64,000 nucleotides of DNA, from positions 66,530 to 130,529 of the forward strand of contig CAIWVP010000111.1 of assembly GCA_903916195.1 (NCBI GenBank), in the 5' to 3' direction. The stretch is from an uncultured Verrucomicrobiota bacterium. Its GTDB lineage: Bacteria; Verrucomicrobiota; Verrucomicrobiia; Limisphaerales; UBA9464. The notes below the pieces were generated by a model, which did no database searches, had not been told where the DNA came from, and saw only the letters and a program-made list of their open reading frames with translations. How positions within the stretch are numbered: position 1 is the stretch's first letter; each line of letters opens with the position of its first letter. Below are positions 1 to 8,802 of this stretch, in pieces. The translations under genes and the position numbers were made by a program.

Positions 1-156
1 GAGACCGTCCTCGAGCGCACCACCACGCGCCGGCTCCAGGAGGTCGCCCAGGCCGAAGGGTTGTTGACCCTATGGCAGAAGGGGCTCCGTCGTGTGGTCA
101 ACGGTGAGACGACCTTGGAAGAGGTCATGCGCGTGATCGGCCTCGAAGGATTCTGA
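1..156 (+). CDS. GspE/PilB-family secretion ATPase, C-terminal fragment
   Basis: Only the last 51 codons are in the window, ending at the TGA at 154-156. The tail has a run of the form LWQKGLRRVVNGETTLEEV followed by MRVIGLEGF. This matches the C-terminal helix of type II secretion and type IV pilus assembly ATPases, where a conserved G-x-T-T-x-E-E-V motif ends the ATPase core. Family members power pilus or pseudopilus assembly at the inner membrane. The Walker motifs lie outside the window, so GspE, PilB and PilT-like members cannot be separated. Confidence 0.7.
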   Translation, partial: ETVLERTTTRRLQEVAQAEGLLTLWQKGLRRVVNGETTLEEVMRVIGLEGF

Positions 157-216
157 TCCCGGGCGCGGCGGGCGCCGGCCGCGGTCCCCAGGCCAGGGTG
201 CGGATATCGGTGCGGC

Positions 217-3096
217 TCACGGTCCGCGCAGCCAGCGGATCAGGTCGGCGAGGTCCTGTGGCTTGAGTGCCGATTCGAAGCCGGCCGGCATCAGCGAGAG
301 CTTCATCGGTTCCATCGACGCGATGTCGCTCCGGAGGACCGCCTGCTCGGCGCCGCCCGCGACGCGGACCACGATGTTGTTCCCGGTCTCCGCGGAGACC
401 AGGCCCGAGAGCTCCTCGCCGGACCGCAGCCGCACCAGCCAACCGCGGTAGCGCGCCTCGACCGCCTGGCTCGGGTCGAGGATCGCCGTCGACAGCCAGT
501 CCGACGGTTTGTCGCCGACCATGGCCAGGTCGGGCCCCACTTCGTTGCCCTCGCCGCGCAACCGGTGGCAGGGCACGCAGAGCGCGCGGAACTGCTTCTG
601 CCCGCGCGATGGATCGCCGGTCAGCTTCTCGACGCCCGCGTAGCCGGCGATCACTTGCGCGCGGTCGGCGGAGGACGGCTTCAGCACGGTGACGGTCGTC
701 GTCGGCGACGGGATGCGACCATCCGACTTGAGCTGCCGGAACAAGGCGCTGTCGGGCGACAGCGACGACAGGACCGCGGTGCGGATCCATTCGTCCGCGC
801 CGTCCCGCGCCGCGATCTGCCGGAGCACGGGCTCGCTGTCCGACCCCGGCCAGGCGCCGAGCGAGAAGGCTGCTTGGAAACGCACCGACGCGTCGCCGTC
901 CGAAGCCAGGGCGGCCACGGCGTCGAAGAGTTCCCGACCGGATCCGGCGGACGCCTCGCTCTGCCGGAGCGCTTCGCGGCGCACGTCGGGATGCGGATCG
1001 GCCAGCGCGGAGAGCAACGCCGTCCCCGGCAGACCGTGGAGCACGCCCAGCGTCGCGAGGGCCTGGATGCGGACCTGCGGCGCATGGGTCGCGGTGAGCA
1101 GCGGGAGCAGCAGCGTCGCCGCAGCAGGGTCCGCGCGTTCCATCAGCAGGCGTTGCGCGGTGTCGCGTTGCCAGCCGTTCACGCTGTCGAGCGCGGCGAC
1201 CAGGCCGGCGGTGTCCTGGCGGGAAAGATCAGGGATTGCCCGGAGCGGCCGTCCGTCGGGGACGACGCGGTAGATCCGGCCCTTGTCGGAGCCGGCCCGG
1301 AGGTCGAGCCGCGCCTGCATCTCGGGCGAGATCCATTCCGGGTGCTCGATCACGAAGCGGTACATGTCCGCGACGTACAACGCACCGTCGGGGCCGGTGC
1401 GGGTCGTGACCGGGCGGAACCAGTTGTCCGTGCTCGCGAGGAACTCGCTCCGTTCCTCGCCCGCCGCACGATGGCTCGTGTGAGCGGCGCCGGCGCGCTC
1501 CAGCACCTCGCGGTGCACCGCGTTGTGCACCGGTTCGCTGGCGAAGACGGTCGTCGCGAACCCAGGGCCGAACAGGTCGTCGCGGTACGGCGTGGGGCTG
1601 CAACCGCTGGTGACGTGGTTGAGCGACCACGGTTGGTTCGGTCGCAGCATCGGCGCGCTCGCCGGGAAGACGCGCGTCGGATCGGGGTAGTTCGACAGCA
1701 CCTGCGAGACCCGCTTCACCGCGAGCCGGGGGTTCCGGCGGAGATAATGTTCCGGCAACATCACCTGCCAGAGCCATGTCGGGTTGTTGTTGCCGAACCA
1801 ATCCCCCCAGTCGTCGCGACGCCGGCCGAACTGCGTCTGCGCCGACACCGTCTCGATCTCCCCGGTGTCCGGCCGGAACCGGATGTCGCGGCCGCTGATG
1901 GAGACCACCTTGCCCGTCGCGGCCGATCGCACCGATCCGCCGCTGTCGCCGTTGGCGGCGTAGACCCAGCCGTCGAGACCGAGCTCGAAGCCGTTGATCC
2001 GGTGCTGCTGGTTGCCTTCGACGAAGCCGGTGAAGAGCACCCGTCGCAGGTCGGCCCGGCCGTCGCCGTCGGTGTCCTCCGCGTAGAAGATGTCCGGCGC
2101 GGCGGCGACGAGCAGGCCTTTGCGCCACGGCATCACGCTCGACGGGAAGGCGACGCCTTCGAGGAACGGCACCGCGCGGTCGAAGATCCCGTCGCCATCG
2201 GTGTCCTCCAGGCGTTTCACCACGCCGCCCGGTTTCCCTTTGCCGTCGATGCCGCGCGGATAATCCCGCATCTCCACCACCCACATGCGGCCCCCGGCAT
2301 CCCACGCGAACGAGACCGGATCGATGACCGTCGGCTCCGACGCCACGAGCTCCACCCGGAATCCCGCGGGCACGCGGAAGCTGGCGAGCGCCTCTTTCGG
2401 CGACAACGGCGGCGGCATCTCGAAAGCCGTCAGCGCCTTGAGCGGATGCCGTTCCACCGTGGCCGGAGCGCCGCTGGTGGCGGGTCGGGTGATCACCAGG
2501 TCGCCGGCTTCGACGCGCACCGTGGTTCCGATGAGCGACGGCAGCTCGCCTCGATAGAATTGGCGGCTCCAGCGCCTGAAGTCTCCGCGCACCTTGGCTC
2601 CGATGAGCGAAGGCAGTTCGCCTGCGGTCCCCTTGCGCGGACCGTTGCGCACGGGCTGCGACCAGCCGCGGTCCCAACCGAGATCGGGTCGTGCGTCGCG
2701 CGTCCAAAGGTGGATGGCGATCCGTCGCGCGTCGGCGAAGAGGATGTCGTCGGATCCGTCGCCGTTGAGGTCGACGAAGCGCAGGCCCGCGTCCGTGCCC
2801 TCCGCGTCGACGAGCATGACGCCTTCGGGCAGCGCGTAGGCGGCCTTCACCCACGCTTGGTCGGCGGCGGCCCAGCGCTGGACCGCGTTGGTCCTCGGGT
2901 CGCTCAGCAGACGTTCCTGCACGCCGTCGCCGTCGAAGTCGCGGAAGAGCATCCCGGGCGGGACCGTCTTCGGCACCGGCTGCGCGCCGAGAGGTCCGAC
3001 CGCTGCGACGAGCACGGCGGCGATCAGGAGACGGAGTGCGATCGGCGGCCGGGGCGTGCGGTTCGGTGTCATGGGATCTGGCGGTAGGGGACTCAT
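217..3096 (-). CDS. Secreted PVC-type dehydrogenase with HEAT repeats and C-terminal cytochrome c
   Basis: About 959 aa. The order is an N-terminal hydrophobic signal segment, FG-GAP/EF-hand-like DFDGDG repeats, a beta-propeller dehydrogenase domain (PAGFRVELVASEP, then DTDGDG calcium-like loops, then HRINGFELGLDGWVY), HEAT-like helical repeats, and a C-terminal haem c site CVPCH near residue 839. This architecture is typical of the large membrane-bound dehydrogenases of Planctomycetes and Verrucomicrobia, whose substrates are mostly unknown but probably sugars or alcohols oxidised in the periplasm. The ATG at 3096 overlaps the upstream stop as ATGA and has GGAG before it. A second in-frame ATG at 3072 is the alternative start. 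A GELPSLIG segment occurs twice, near 2540 and 2615, as a short internal duplication. It is the third gene of a coupled operon. Confidence 0.8.
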   Translation of the reverse strand: MSPLPPDPMTPNRTPRPPIALRLLIAAVLVAAVGPLGAQPVPKTVPPGMLFRDFDGDGVQERLLSDPRTNAVQRWAAADQAWVKAAYALPEGVMLVDAEGTDAGLRFVDLNGDGSDDILFADARRIAIHLWTRDARPDLGWDRGWSQPVRNGPRKGTAGELPSLIGAKVRGDFRRWSRQFYRGELPSLIGTTVRVEAGDLVITRPATSGAPATVERHPLKALTAFEMPPPLSPKEALASFRVPAGFRVELVASEPTVIDPVSFAWDAGGRMWVVEMRDYPRGIDGKGKPGGVVKRLEDTDGDGIFDRAVPFLEGVAFPSSVMPWRKGLLVAAAPDIFYAEDTDGDGRADLRRVLFTGFVEGNQQHRINGFELGLDGWVYAANGDSGGSVRSAATGKVVSISGRDIRFRPDTGEIETVSAQTQFGRRRDDWGDWFGNNNPTWLWQVMLPEHYLRRNPRLAVKRVSQVLSNYPDPTRVFPASAPMLRPNQPWSLNHVTSGCSPTPYRDDLFGPGFATTVFASEPVHNAVHREVLERAGAAHTSHRAAGEERSEFLASTDNWFRPVTTRTGPDGALYVADMYRFVIEHPEWISPEMQARLDLRAGSDKGRIYRVVPDGRPLRAIPDLSRQDTAGLVAALDSVNGWQRDTAQRLLMERADPAAATLLLPLLTATHAPQVRIQALATLGVLHGLPGTALLSALADPHPDVRREALRQSEASAGSGRELFDAVAALASDGDASVRFQAAFSLGAWPGSDSEPVLRQIAARDGADEWIRTAVLSSLSPDSALFRQLKSDGRIPSPTTTVTVLKPSSADRAQVIAGYAGVEKLTGDPSRGQKQFRALCVPCHRLRGEGNEVGPDLAMVGDKPSDWLSTAILDPSQAVEARYRGWLVRLRSGEELSGLVSAETGNNIVVRVAGGAEQAVLRSDIASMEPMKLSLMPAGFESALKPQDLADLIRWLRGP

Positions 3097-4265
3097 CGGG
3101 CTCCGAGGACCGGGAGCCCGCTCGGCACCGAGGCGGGGATCGTCCGGTCGAAGGCGTCGGTGCTCAGCGAGTCCAGGAAAGCTTCGAGCACCGGGAAATC
3201 GTCCGGGGAAAGACGCAGCCGTGCGAGCAGCGGATCGAGCGGGACATGCCCGGCCGCGACACCGCCGTCCGAGGTCTCGCTGACGGCTTCCGCGAGGTCG
3301 TCGTAGAAGACGAGCACGTCGCGCAGCGTCCGCAGGCGGCCGTCGTGCATGTACGGCGCGGTGTGCCGGAGATTCCGCAACGAAGGCGTGCGGAACGCGC
3401 GAGGGCCGGATCGGGAGCCCGACGCGCCGTTGACGTCGACCGCGTGCGGCTTGAAATCGGAGAACATCGGACCGCCGTGGCAATGGATGCAGCCGGCATC
3501 CCGGAAGGCGCGGAGTCCTTGCCGTTGTGCGGCGTCCAGCGCCGCCGTGTCGCCCGCGAGGAACCGGTCGACCGGCGTGGGTGGCGCGACCAGCGACCGC
3601 TCGAACGCGGCGATGGCCCGCGTGAGACGGGTCGCGTCGACGGCTTCGGCGTCGCTCCCTCCGAAGGCCGCGCGGAACTTCTCGCGATACCCGGGGATCG
3701 CCCGGACCCGCCGGACCGCACCGTCCATCGCGTCGTCTCCATCGCACGGTCCCGCGCACATCTCGCCCGGTGTCCGCAGCGGCACGGGCACCTGGCGTTC
3801 GAGGCCGGCGACGCGCGAATCCCAGAACATCGGCGCCTTCGACGGATCGGGCCCGGCACCGGAGACGAGCCCGTTGAACCCGACGTCGAGGAGGGTGGGC
3901 GTGTTGCGCGGCAGCAGCGGCCCGGGATCGGCTCCGGTGAAGACCCGTCCCGGGCCGGCCCCGCTGCCGCCGACGCCGATCGGGGTCGACCGTGAATCCG
4001 CCCAGCCGTGGCGCGGATCGTGGCAGGTGGCGCACGACACGTCGCGCGACGACGACAGCACGGGATCAAAGAACAGCAGGCGTCCGAGCGCGACCTTGTC
4101 GGGCGTCGCGGGGTTCTCCCCGGGATCCGGCGCGGTCCTCGGCAACGGACGCGGCTCCATCTCCGACGCCACGTCGGCGGGCCCGGCCGGCGCGGCGACG
4201 ATGATGGCGAGGGCGAAGCCGACGAGGGCCAGCGAGGTCGCCACCGTGCCGCGCAGGGGCCTCAT
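3093..4265 (-). CDS. Di-haem cytochrome c peroxidase / MauG family protein
   Basis: 390 aa with an N-terminal hydrophobic signal sequence (LALVGFALAIIVAAPAG) and therefore periplasmic. Two c-type haem sites are visible, CATCH in the first third and CIHCH in the second, with family landmarks GRLLFFDP, RNTPTLLDVGFNG and FRTPSLRNLRHTAPYMHDG. These fit the di-haem peroxidase/MauG family (PF03150), which reduces peroxide or oxidises protein or small-molecule substrates. The start ATG at 4265 overlaps the upstream stop as ATGA, and the gene's own stop overlaps the next start the same way, so the three proteins are probably made in fixed proportion. A role in passing electrons to or from the neighbouring dehydrogenase is an inference. 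Confidence 0.85.
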   Translation of the reverse strand: MRPLRGTVATSLALVGFALAIIVAAPAGPADVASEMEPRPLPRTAPDPGENPATPDKVALGRLLFFDPVLSSSRDVSCATCHDPRHGWADSRSTPIGVGGSGAGPGRVFTGADPGPLLPRNTPTLLDVGFNGLVSGAGPDPSKAPMFWDSRVAGLERQVPVPLRTPGEMCAGPCDGDDAMDGAVRRVRAIPGYREKFRAAFGGSDAEAVDATRLTRAIAAFERSLVAPPTPVDRFLAGDTAALDAAQRQGLRAFRDAGCIHCHGGPMFSDFKPHAVDVNGASGSRSGPRAFRTPSLRNLRHTAPYMHDGRLRTLRDVLVFYDDLAEAVSETSDGGVAAGHVPLDPLLARLRLSPDDFPVLEAFLDSLSTDAFDRTIPASVPSGLPVLGAR

Positions 4266-5701
4266 CGCGACAACCGGTCGAGCACGTTGCGGGTGATGCG
4301 GTCCACCTTCGTGTCTCCTCCGCGGAGGCCGTGCGACCAATCGGTGCTGCCGCAGGTGAACACCGTGCCGCCGCGGGTGTGGACGCCGAGGACGGCGTTG
4401 CCTTTGCGACCGTTCTCCCAGCGCTCGTACCACTGGCAGTCGTCCGGATGCCACTGCGCCGGCGCGGTGCCCAGCACGGTGAACGACTCCGGCGTGCCGT
4501 CGCGATGGGTCGGGAACGGCAGGCCGTCCTTCCAGTCCAGTTCGCAACCGTCGCATTCGTACCCGACGATGGTGTCCTTGCCGCCGAACGCGTCGCCGCT
4601 CTTGAGACCGGTGCCCTCGAAGACCCAGTGCCCGGGCCGGTGCACGGTGAAGGCGCCGCTGCCGTCCATCAGCTGGCCGTGGCTCTTGTGGTAGCCGCCC
4701 CAGAGGAACCCGACGCCGGTGAGCGTGTTCTCGGGACGCCCGACCAAGTGATGGCTCCAGAGCGACGACAACGTGGCGTTGCCTTGCCGGGCGCCGAAGA
4801 CCGGATCGGAGGCGAAGTTCTGCTTCCAGCAGGTCAGCGCCCGTCCTCCGTCCTCCTCGCGGACCTGCCAGCAGCAGGTGTTGCCGCTGAAGAACGCGAC
4901 GTTGCCGCCGTCGGCGATGAACTGCTCGAGGTGGTCCCGCATCGGCGCGGACCAGTACTCGTCGTGCCCGACGCTGAGCACGAGCCGGTACGCCTTGAGG
5001 ATCTCCGGGCGCGAACCGAGGTCGCCGTTGGCCGCGTACTCGAGGACGTAGCCGTTGCGTTCGGCCCACTCGACGAAGGGTTGTTCCCAGGTGCCGAACA
5101 TGATGTTCGGCGGCCGCTCAGAGGAGACCCGGTGACCTTGGTTGCCGGCGCGTCCGTGGAAGCCGTACAGGCTGAAGCCGCCCCAGTTGTTGTAGGCGTT
5201 GTAGGTGTGGGTCGAGAGCTGGAGCAGGATCTTGGACGTCTTGCCCGGCTCGGCGGCGCGCAGGACGAAGTAGCAGGTGCCTTCCGCCGTCCGGGCGCCC
5301 CGCTGGGTGAACGTCCCGCCGCCGTCGCGGGCGCGGAGCGTCACCCGGTAGAAGCCGCTGCGCCAATCCTCCGGGATCTTCAGAGCGAGCGCCGTCGGCC
5401 AACGGCATCCCGAGGCCGATGCGTCCACCGGCACCGGATGCTCCCGGCCGGGCACGGCATCCGCCGACCACACGGACGCTTTGTTCGCGCCGATGCGCGC
5501 GACCTCCACCGAGAAGCTCGCCGCGCTGGTGGACACGTGCAGCGTCAGCTCGTCCCCGGGGGCGTGGCTCACGTGGCCGGCATAGCCCTCGACGAACAGG
5601 GCGCGCGGCTCCTCGGACGTCTCCGCGGCCCGGACGTCGGACGCCATGAACCCGACCCAGAGACAGAGGACCGGCAGGAAGAGGAATCCGGGGAAGCGCA
5701 T
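4262..5701 (-). CDS. Secreted N,N-dimethylformamidase beta-subunit-like protein
   Basis: 479 aa starting with a clear signal peptide (MRFPGFLFLPVLCLWVGFMA, then SDVRAAE). The body carries landmarks of the C-terminal domain of the large subunit of N,N-dimethylformamidase: LLQLSTHTYNAYNNWGG, SVGHDEYWSAPMRDHLEQF and NVAFFSGNTCCWQVR. The fold belongs to the class-I glutamine-amidotransferase-like superfamily. In secreted bacterial homologues the substrate is rarely known, so the name describes similarity and not activity. It is the first gene of the coupled operon that continues with a di-haem peroxidase and a dehydrogenase-cytochrome. The gene is divergent from the PH-domain gene across 109 nt, where its promoter should lie. 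Confidence 0.75.
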   Translation of the reverse strand: MRFPGFLFLPVLCLWVGFMASDVRAAETSEEPRALFVEGYAGHVSHAPGDELTLHVSTSAASFSVEVARIGANKASVWSADAVPGREHPVPVDASASGCRWPTALALKIPEDWRSGFYRVTLRARDGGGTFTQRGARTAEGTCYFVLRAAEPGKTSKILLQLSTHTYNAYNNWGGFSLYGFHGRAGNQGHRVSSERPPNIMFGTWEQPFVEWAERNGYVLEYAANGDLGSRPEILKAYRLVLSVGHDEYWSAPMRDHLEQFIADGGNVAFFSGNTCCWQVREEDGGRALTCWKQNFASDPVFGARQGNATLSSLWSHHLVGRPENTLTGVGFLWGGYHKSHGQLMDGSGAFTVHRPGHWVFEGTGLKSGDAFGGKDTIVGYECDGCELDWKDGLPFPTHRDGTPESFTVLGTAPAQWHPDDCQWYERWENGRKGNAVLGVHTRGGTVFTCGSTDWSHGLRGGDTKVDRITRNVLDRLSR

Positions 5702-5810
5702 GGTCCGGTGATCTTGTTGGCGAGGTCCGAAAGGGCAAGCCGAATACCGGTGCGGTGCCTGCGACGAAGCCGCCCTTGGTGCCGAGGACCGGGTCGAGCT
5801 CTATCGGCTT

Positions 5811-6245
5811 GTGGGACACGGTCCCCCCGAAGCGGCCGTCCTCGCCATCGAACGGCCGTATCCGAAGCTCTGGACCTACCACGCGCTCTGCTGCCGGGTC
5901 GTGTTGCCGGCCGCGCCGGAGCTGCTGCCGCTCCATTGGTTCCGCTACCGGACGATGCGCCAGCACTTCACGGCGGAAGGCGTGTCGATGTGCTGGGGGA
6001 TTTTGTTCCGCCGGCAGACCCTGCTGAACCACGCGCGGATCCAGGACATCCATCTCGAGTCCAACTTCGTGGAACACTGGCTCCGCCTGGCACGGTGGCG
6101 GCGGTTCCGCGAGACCGGGTCGGGCGATCCGGACGAAATCCCCCGCGGCTCGGGCCGTGGCGCGGATCGGGAAGATCGTCCGGAGTTGGCGGCCGCCCAA
6201 GCGCTTCTGGCCGAGGCGCGCGCGTTGCGGTCGGTCCTCCGCTGA
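5811..6245 (+). CDS. Bacterial PH-domain (bPH2-like) protein
   Basis: 144 aa from a GTG start. No ATG lies in frame between the upstream in-frame stop at 5709 and this codon. The pattern RPYPKLWTYHALCC, then PLHWFRYRTMRQHFTAEGVS, then WGILFRRQTLLNHARIQDIH matches the bacterial PH domain typified by YdbS/YdbT-like membrane proteins: an RY-x-T-x-R strand, a G-hydrophobic-W-G-x-L-x-R strand, and the RIQDIHL signature. The C-terminal part after LARW is Gly/Arg rich and does not continue the usual last strand cleanly. The function of such proteins is mostly unknown; membrane association is likely. No obvious ribosome-binding site precedes the GTG, so the start is uncertain. Confidence 0.6.
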   Translation: MGHGPPEAAVLAIERPYPKLWTYHALCCRVVLPAAPELLPLHWFRYRTMRQHFTAEGVSMCWGILFRRQTLLNHARIQDIHLESNFVEHWLRLARWRRFRETGSGDPDEIPRGSGRGADREDRPELAAAQALLAEARALRSVLR

Positions 6246-6300
6246 GGCCTCCCGGGCATCGACCACCTACCCCGGGGCAGACCCCGGCTCCGTCCGAGGT

Positions 6301-6867
6301 TCAGAGGAAGTCGTGTTCTTCGGTTCGCACGACGAGCGCCGGGCAGGGGGCGTGGCGCACGACCTTCTCGGCGACGCTGCCGAGCAATGCATGCTGCAGA
6401 CCGGTGTAGCCGTGCGTGGCGACGATGATGAGATCGGTTCTCTGGGCCTTCGCGGCATCCACGATCTCCTTCCACGCGCGGCCCACGCGCACGACGGTGT
6501 GGACCGACACGGTGGCTCCCAGCTCGGCGCCGAGCTGTTTGAGCCGTCGCTGGAGCTCCACCAACCGTTGCTCCTCGGCCTCCTGCGGGGCGAGCGGCAC
6601 ATAACCGAAGTCCGCCGGATAAAAGATGGGCTCCATGACGTGGATCAGGGTGAGCGAGGCGCCGAACTGCTCGGCGAACGGCCGGGCATAGAGCAACGCC
6701 TTCTGCGACGGCCCGGAGAAATCGACGGGCACGAGGATCTTGCGGATGCGGAAGCGCACGGGCGCGAGGTCGAGCACGGGGGCGCTCGCGAGGCGGTGGC
6801 CCTCTTTGTCGCGGATGACGAGGCGGGCCCTTGTCTTGCCGGCACGGACGGAGGCGGGTTTCTTCAC
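6301..6867 (-). CDS. Universal stress protein (UspA family)
   Basis: 188 aa. After about 40 Arg/Lys-rich residues a single USP domain begins with RIRKILVPVDFSGPSQKAL and ends with THGYTGLQHALLGSVAEKVV and the terminal strand CPALVV. The G-2x-G-9x-G-S/T motif that marks ATP-binding members is present as GYTGLQHALLGS. Cytoplasmic and probably stress-responsive. The start is GTG at 6867, overlapping the stop of the upstream carbohydrate-binding-like gene as GTGA. The long basic N-terminal extension is unusual for a single-domain USP. Confidence 0.85.
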   Translation of the reverse strand: MKKPASVRAGKTRARLVIRDKEGHRLASAPVLDLAPVRFRIRKILVPVDFSGPSQKALLYARPFAEQFGASLTLIHVMEPIFYPADFGYVPLAPQEAEEQRLVELQRRLKQLGAELGATVSVHTVVRVGRAWKEIVDAAKAQRTDLIIVATHGYTGLQHALLGSVAEKVVRHAPCPALVVRTEEHDFL

Positions 6868-7247
6868 GGTTTTGATGGCGCGAGGGTTCTCTTCGGTTGG
6901 GAGCGGCGGGAGGAAGGGGGCCTCGCGACAGGCGGCGCAAGGATCTTGATCACCGAGTTCAAGTCGCCGAAAGGGTTGGGGACGAAGCGAAAATTCGCTA
7001 AATCGGCCATCCAGACTCCGTTCACAAGAAACTTGTATTCATGCGTGCCGGGCGGCAACGCGACGTCCTTGATCCAGCCGCCGCCCTCCTCCTTGATCAT
7101 CGGGAACATCTGCGGATGCCACTCGTTGAAGCTTCCGGCGAGGAACACCTCGTTGGACGGCAGATAGGGCAACCGGAAGCGCACGACGACGGTCCTCGTC
7201 GGGTCCGGCGGCAGGACGGGGGGCGGATCGGCAGCGGGAGGAAGCAT
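6864..7247 (-). CDS. Stand-alone CBM48/AMPK-type glycogen-binding-like domain protein
   Basis: 127 aa. Residues about 18-95 contain RFRLPYLPSNEVFLAGSFNE then W, and later GTHEYKFLVNGVW. This is the glycogen-binding/early-set fold of AMPK beta subunits and glycogen branching enzymes (CBM48), including the GSFNxW turn. No catalytic domain is attached, and the tail is rich in Pro and Arg. The ATG at 7247 is the chosen start; an upstream in-frame GTG is possible. The stop overlaps the start of the universal stress protein gene, so the two are coupled. A link between stored carbohydrate and stress response is an inference from that coupling. Confidence 0.7.
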   Translation of the reverse strand: MLPPAADPPPVLPPDPTRTVVVRFRLPYLPSNEVFLAGSFNEWHPQMFPMIKEEGGGWIKDVALPPGTHEYKFLVNGVWMADLANFRFVPNPFGDLNSVIKILAPPVARPPSSRRSQPKRTLAPSKP

Positions 7248-7385
7248 GGTCTTTTGGAATTTCTGGAGTGAATCTGGAGAGGCGCTCCGGCGCGTGCTCA
7301 CCGTCGGTTGGCGAAGTGCATCCCTCCGTTGTGCGGGACCAACTCCGGCTAGCCGATCGTGGCCCCGTCGCGCCATGCTCGGGCC

Positions 7386-7904
7386 ATGAAGGAACCCGTC
7401 CTGCCGACCGCTGCGAGGCTCGGGCACCAACCGTTCTTCCGCGGGGTGCCGTGGCGACAGCTGGAATCTCTGGCCGCCGTCGCCGCCTGCGCCGATTTCG
7501 CCGCGGATGAAGTGGTCTTCCGCGAGGGCGAGGAGGCGAACCGCTTCTATCTGTTGCTTTCCGGCCGCGTCTCGCTCGAGGCCGTCGCGGGCGGACGCGA
7601 GGTCGGGCTGCAGACCGTCGAGGAGGGCGAGGCGCTCGGCTGGTCCTGGCTGTTCCCCCCGTTCCGCTGGCAGTTCACGGCCCGGGCGCTGACGCCGGTC
7701 CATGCGTTCTTCTTCCACGCGCCCTCGCTGCGGCGACAGATGGACGACGACCCGGCCTTGGGCCACGCGGTGATGCAGCGCATGGCCGCGGTCCTGTTCG
7801 AGCGGCTCCAAGCCGCCCGACGGCGCCTCGCCGTCGTGGAGGAGGCCGCCGCGGGCCATCCGGTCCGGCTTGTGGCTGTTGCCCCGCATCACACGACACC
7901 CTAA
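7386..7904 (+). CDS. Cyclic-nucleotide-binding-domain protein without DNA-binding domain
   Basis: 172 aa. A single Crp-type beta-barrel domain is visible: FFRGVPWRQLESLAAVAACA, then VVFREGEEANRFYLLLSGRV, then VEEGEALGWSWLF. The protein ends about 45 residues after the barrel with a helix (VMQRMAAVLFERLQAARRRL) and has no C-terminal winged helix, unlike full Crp/FNR regulators of about 220 aa. It may act as a ligand-sensing partner and not as a transcription factor. It sits 10 nt upstream of the PocR-AraC regulator gene, so the two are probably co-transcribed. An ATG at 7386 is chosen over an upstream in-frame start at 7359. Confidence 0.75.
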   Translation: MKEPVLPTAARLGHQPFFRGVPWRQLESLAAVAACADFAADEVVFREGEEANRFYLLLSGRVSLEAVAGGREVGLQTVEEGEALGWSWLFPPFRWQFTARALTPVHAFFFHAPSLRRQMDDDPALGHAVMQRMAAVLFERLQAARRRLAVVEEAAAGHPVRLVAVAPHHTTP

Positions 7905-7914
7905 CGTCGGCCCC

Positions 7915-8802
7915 ATGCCCGACCACCGTGCCAGTCCGCTGCTGGAGCAGCTCTCCCGCTCGCAGATATTCGCCGACTACCAGAAGGCCTTCGGTGAGGC
8001 GACGGGATTGCCGCTCTCGCTGCGGCCGGTCGAGGCGTGGCAGCCGGTGCACCACGACCATCCGCACGAGAATCCGTTCTGCGCGCTGATGGCGAAGACG
8101 AGCCGGAGCTGCGCCGCCTGCCTCGACGTCCAGGAGACGATCGCCCAGGACCCCGGCCCCGGAGCGCGCACGGTGATGTGCTTCGCAGGCTTGAACGACA
8201 CGGCCATCCCGCTGCGTTTCGGCCACGAGTTGGTCGGCTTCCTCCAGACCGGTCAGGTGCTGCTGAGCCAGCCCGCACCGGAACAGTTCGCAAAGACCGC
8301 GAAGCAACTGGTCAGCTGGGGCATCAAGGTGGACCTCCGCAAAGCGGAGGACGCCTGGTTCCATTCACGCGTGCTCACCGGCGAACAATATCAGGCGATG
8401 GTGCGGCTGCTCGGCATCTTCGCCCAGCACCTCGCCATCGTCGGCAACCAGGTGCTCGTGCAGCAACGGAACGCCGAGCCGCCGGTCATCACCCGCGCCA
8501 AGGAGTTCATCGCCGCGCACCAGGACGAGGCGCTGTCGCTCGGCACGGTGTCGAAGGCCGTCAACACGAGCTCGTTCTACTTCTGCAAGCTCTTCAAGAA
8601 GGCCACCGGCCTGAACTTCACCGATTACGTCTCGCGCGTCCGGATCGAGAAGGCCAAGAATCTCCTCCTCAACCCCAACGCGCGCGTCAGCGAGGTCGCC
8701 TACGAGGTCGGCTTCCAGTCGCTCACGCATTTCAACCGCGTCTTCCGCAAGGTCGTCGGCGAGTCCCCGACCGAGTTCCGTGGACGGCTCCCCTCGCATT
8801 GA
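7915..8802 (+). CDS. AraC-family regulator with N-terminal PocR sensory domain
   Basis: 295 aa. Residues about 10-175 form a PocR-like ligand-binding domain with the Cys-containing stretch FCALMAKTSRSCAACL, then GHELVGFLQTGQVL. Residues about 190-292 form the two-HTH AraC domain: SLGTVSKAVNTSSFYFCKLF, then the second helix pair VAYEVGFQSLTHFNRVFRK and VVGESPTEFR. PocR domains sense small molecules, and the Cys pair may bind metal or report redox state. Its 3' end overlaps the possible GTG start of a metal P-type ATPase gene, so control of that transporter is a reasonable inference. The ATG at 7915 follows the upstream stop by 10 nt. Confidence 0.85.
   Translation: MPDHRASPLLEQLSRSQIFADYQKAFGEATGLPLSLRPVEAWQPVHHDHPHENPFCALMAKTSRSCAACLDVQETIAQDPGPGARTVMCFAGLNDTAIPLRFGHELVGFLQTGQVLLSQPAPEQFAKTAKQLVSWGIKVDLRKAEDAWFHSRVLTGEQYQAMVRLLGIFAQHLAIVGNQVLVQQRNAEPPVITRAKEFIAAHQDEALSLGTVSKAVNTSSFYFCKLFKKATGLNFTDYVSRVRIEKAKNLLLNPNARVSEVAYEVGFQSLTHFNRVFRKVVGESPTEFRGRLPSH

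Noticed and set aside
565-3087. 840-residue open frame on the plus strand opposite the dehydrogenase
   Set aside because: His/Arg/Val-rich antisense frame with no domain; the minus-strand protein is recognisable throughout.
3097-4035. N-terminal extension of the dehydrogenase reading frame to 1272 residues
   Set aside because: The extra residues are Arg-rich and lie in another frame of the di-haem peroxidase gene; the ATGA overlap at 3096 with GGAG before it gives a better start.
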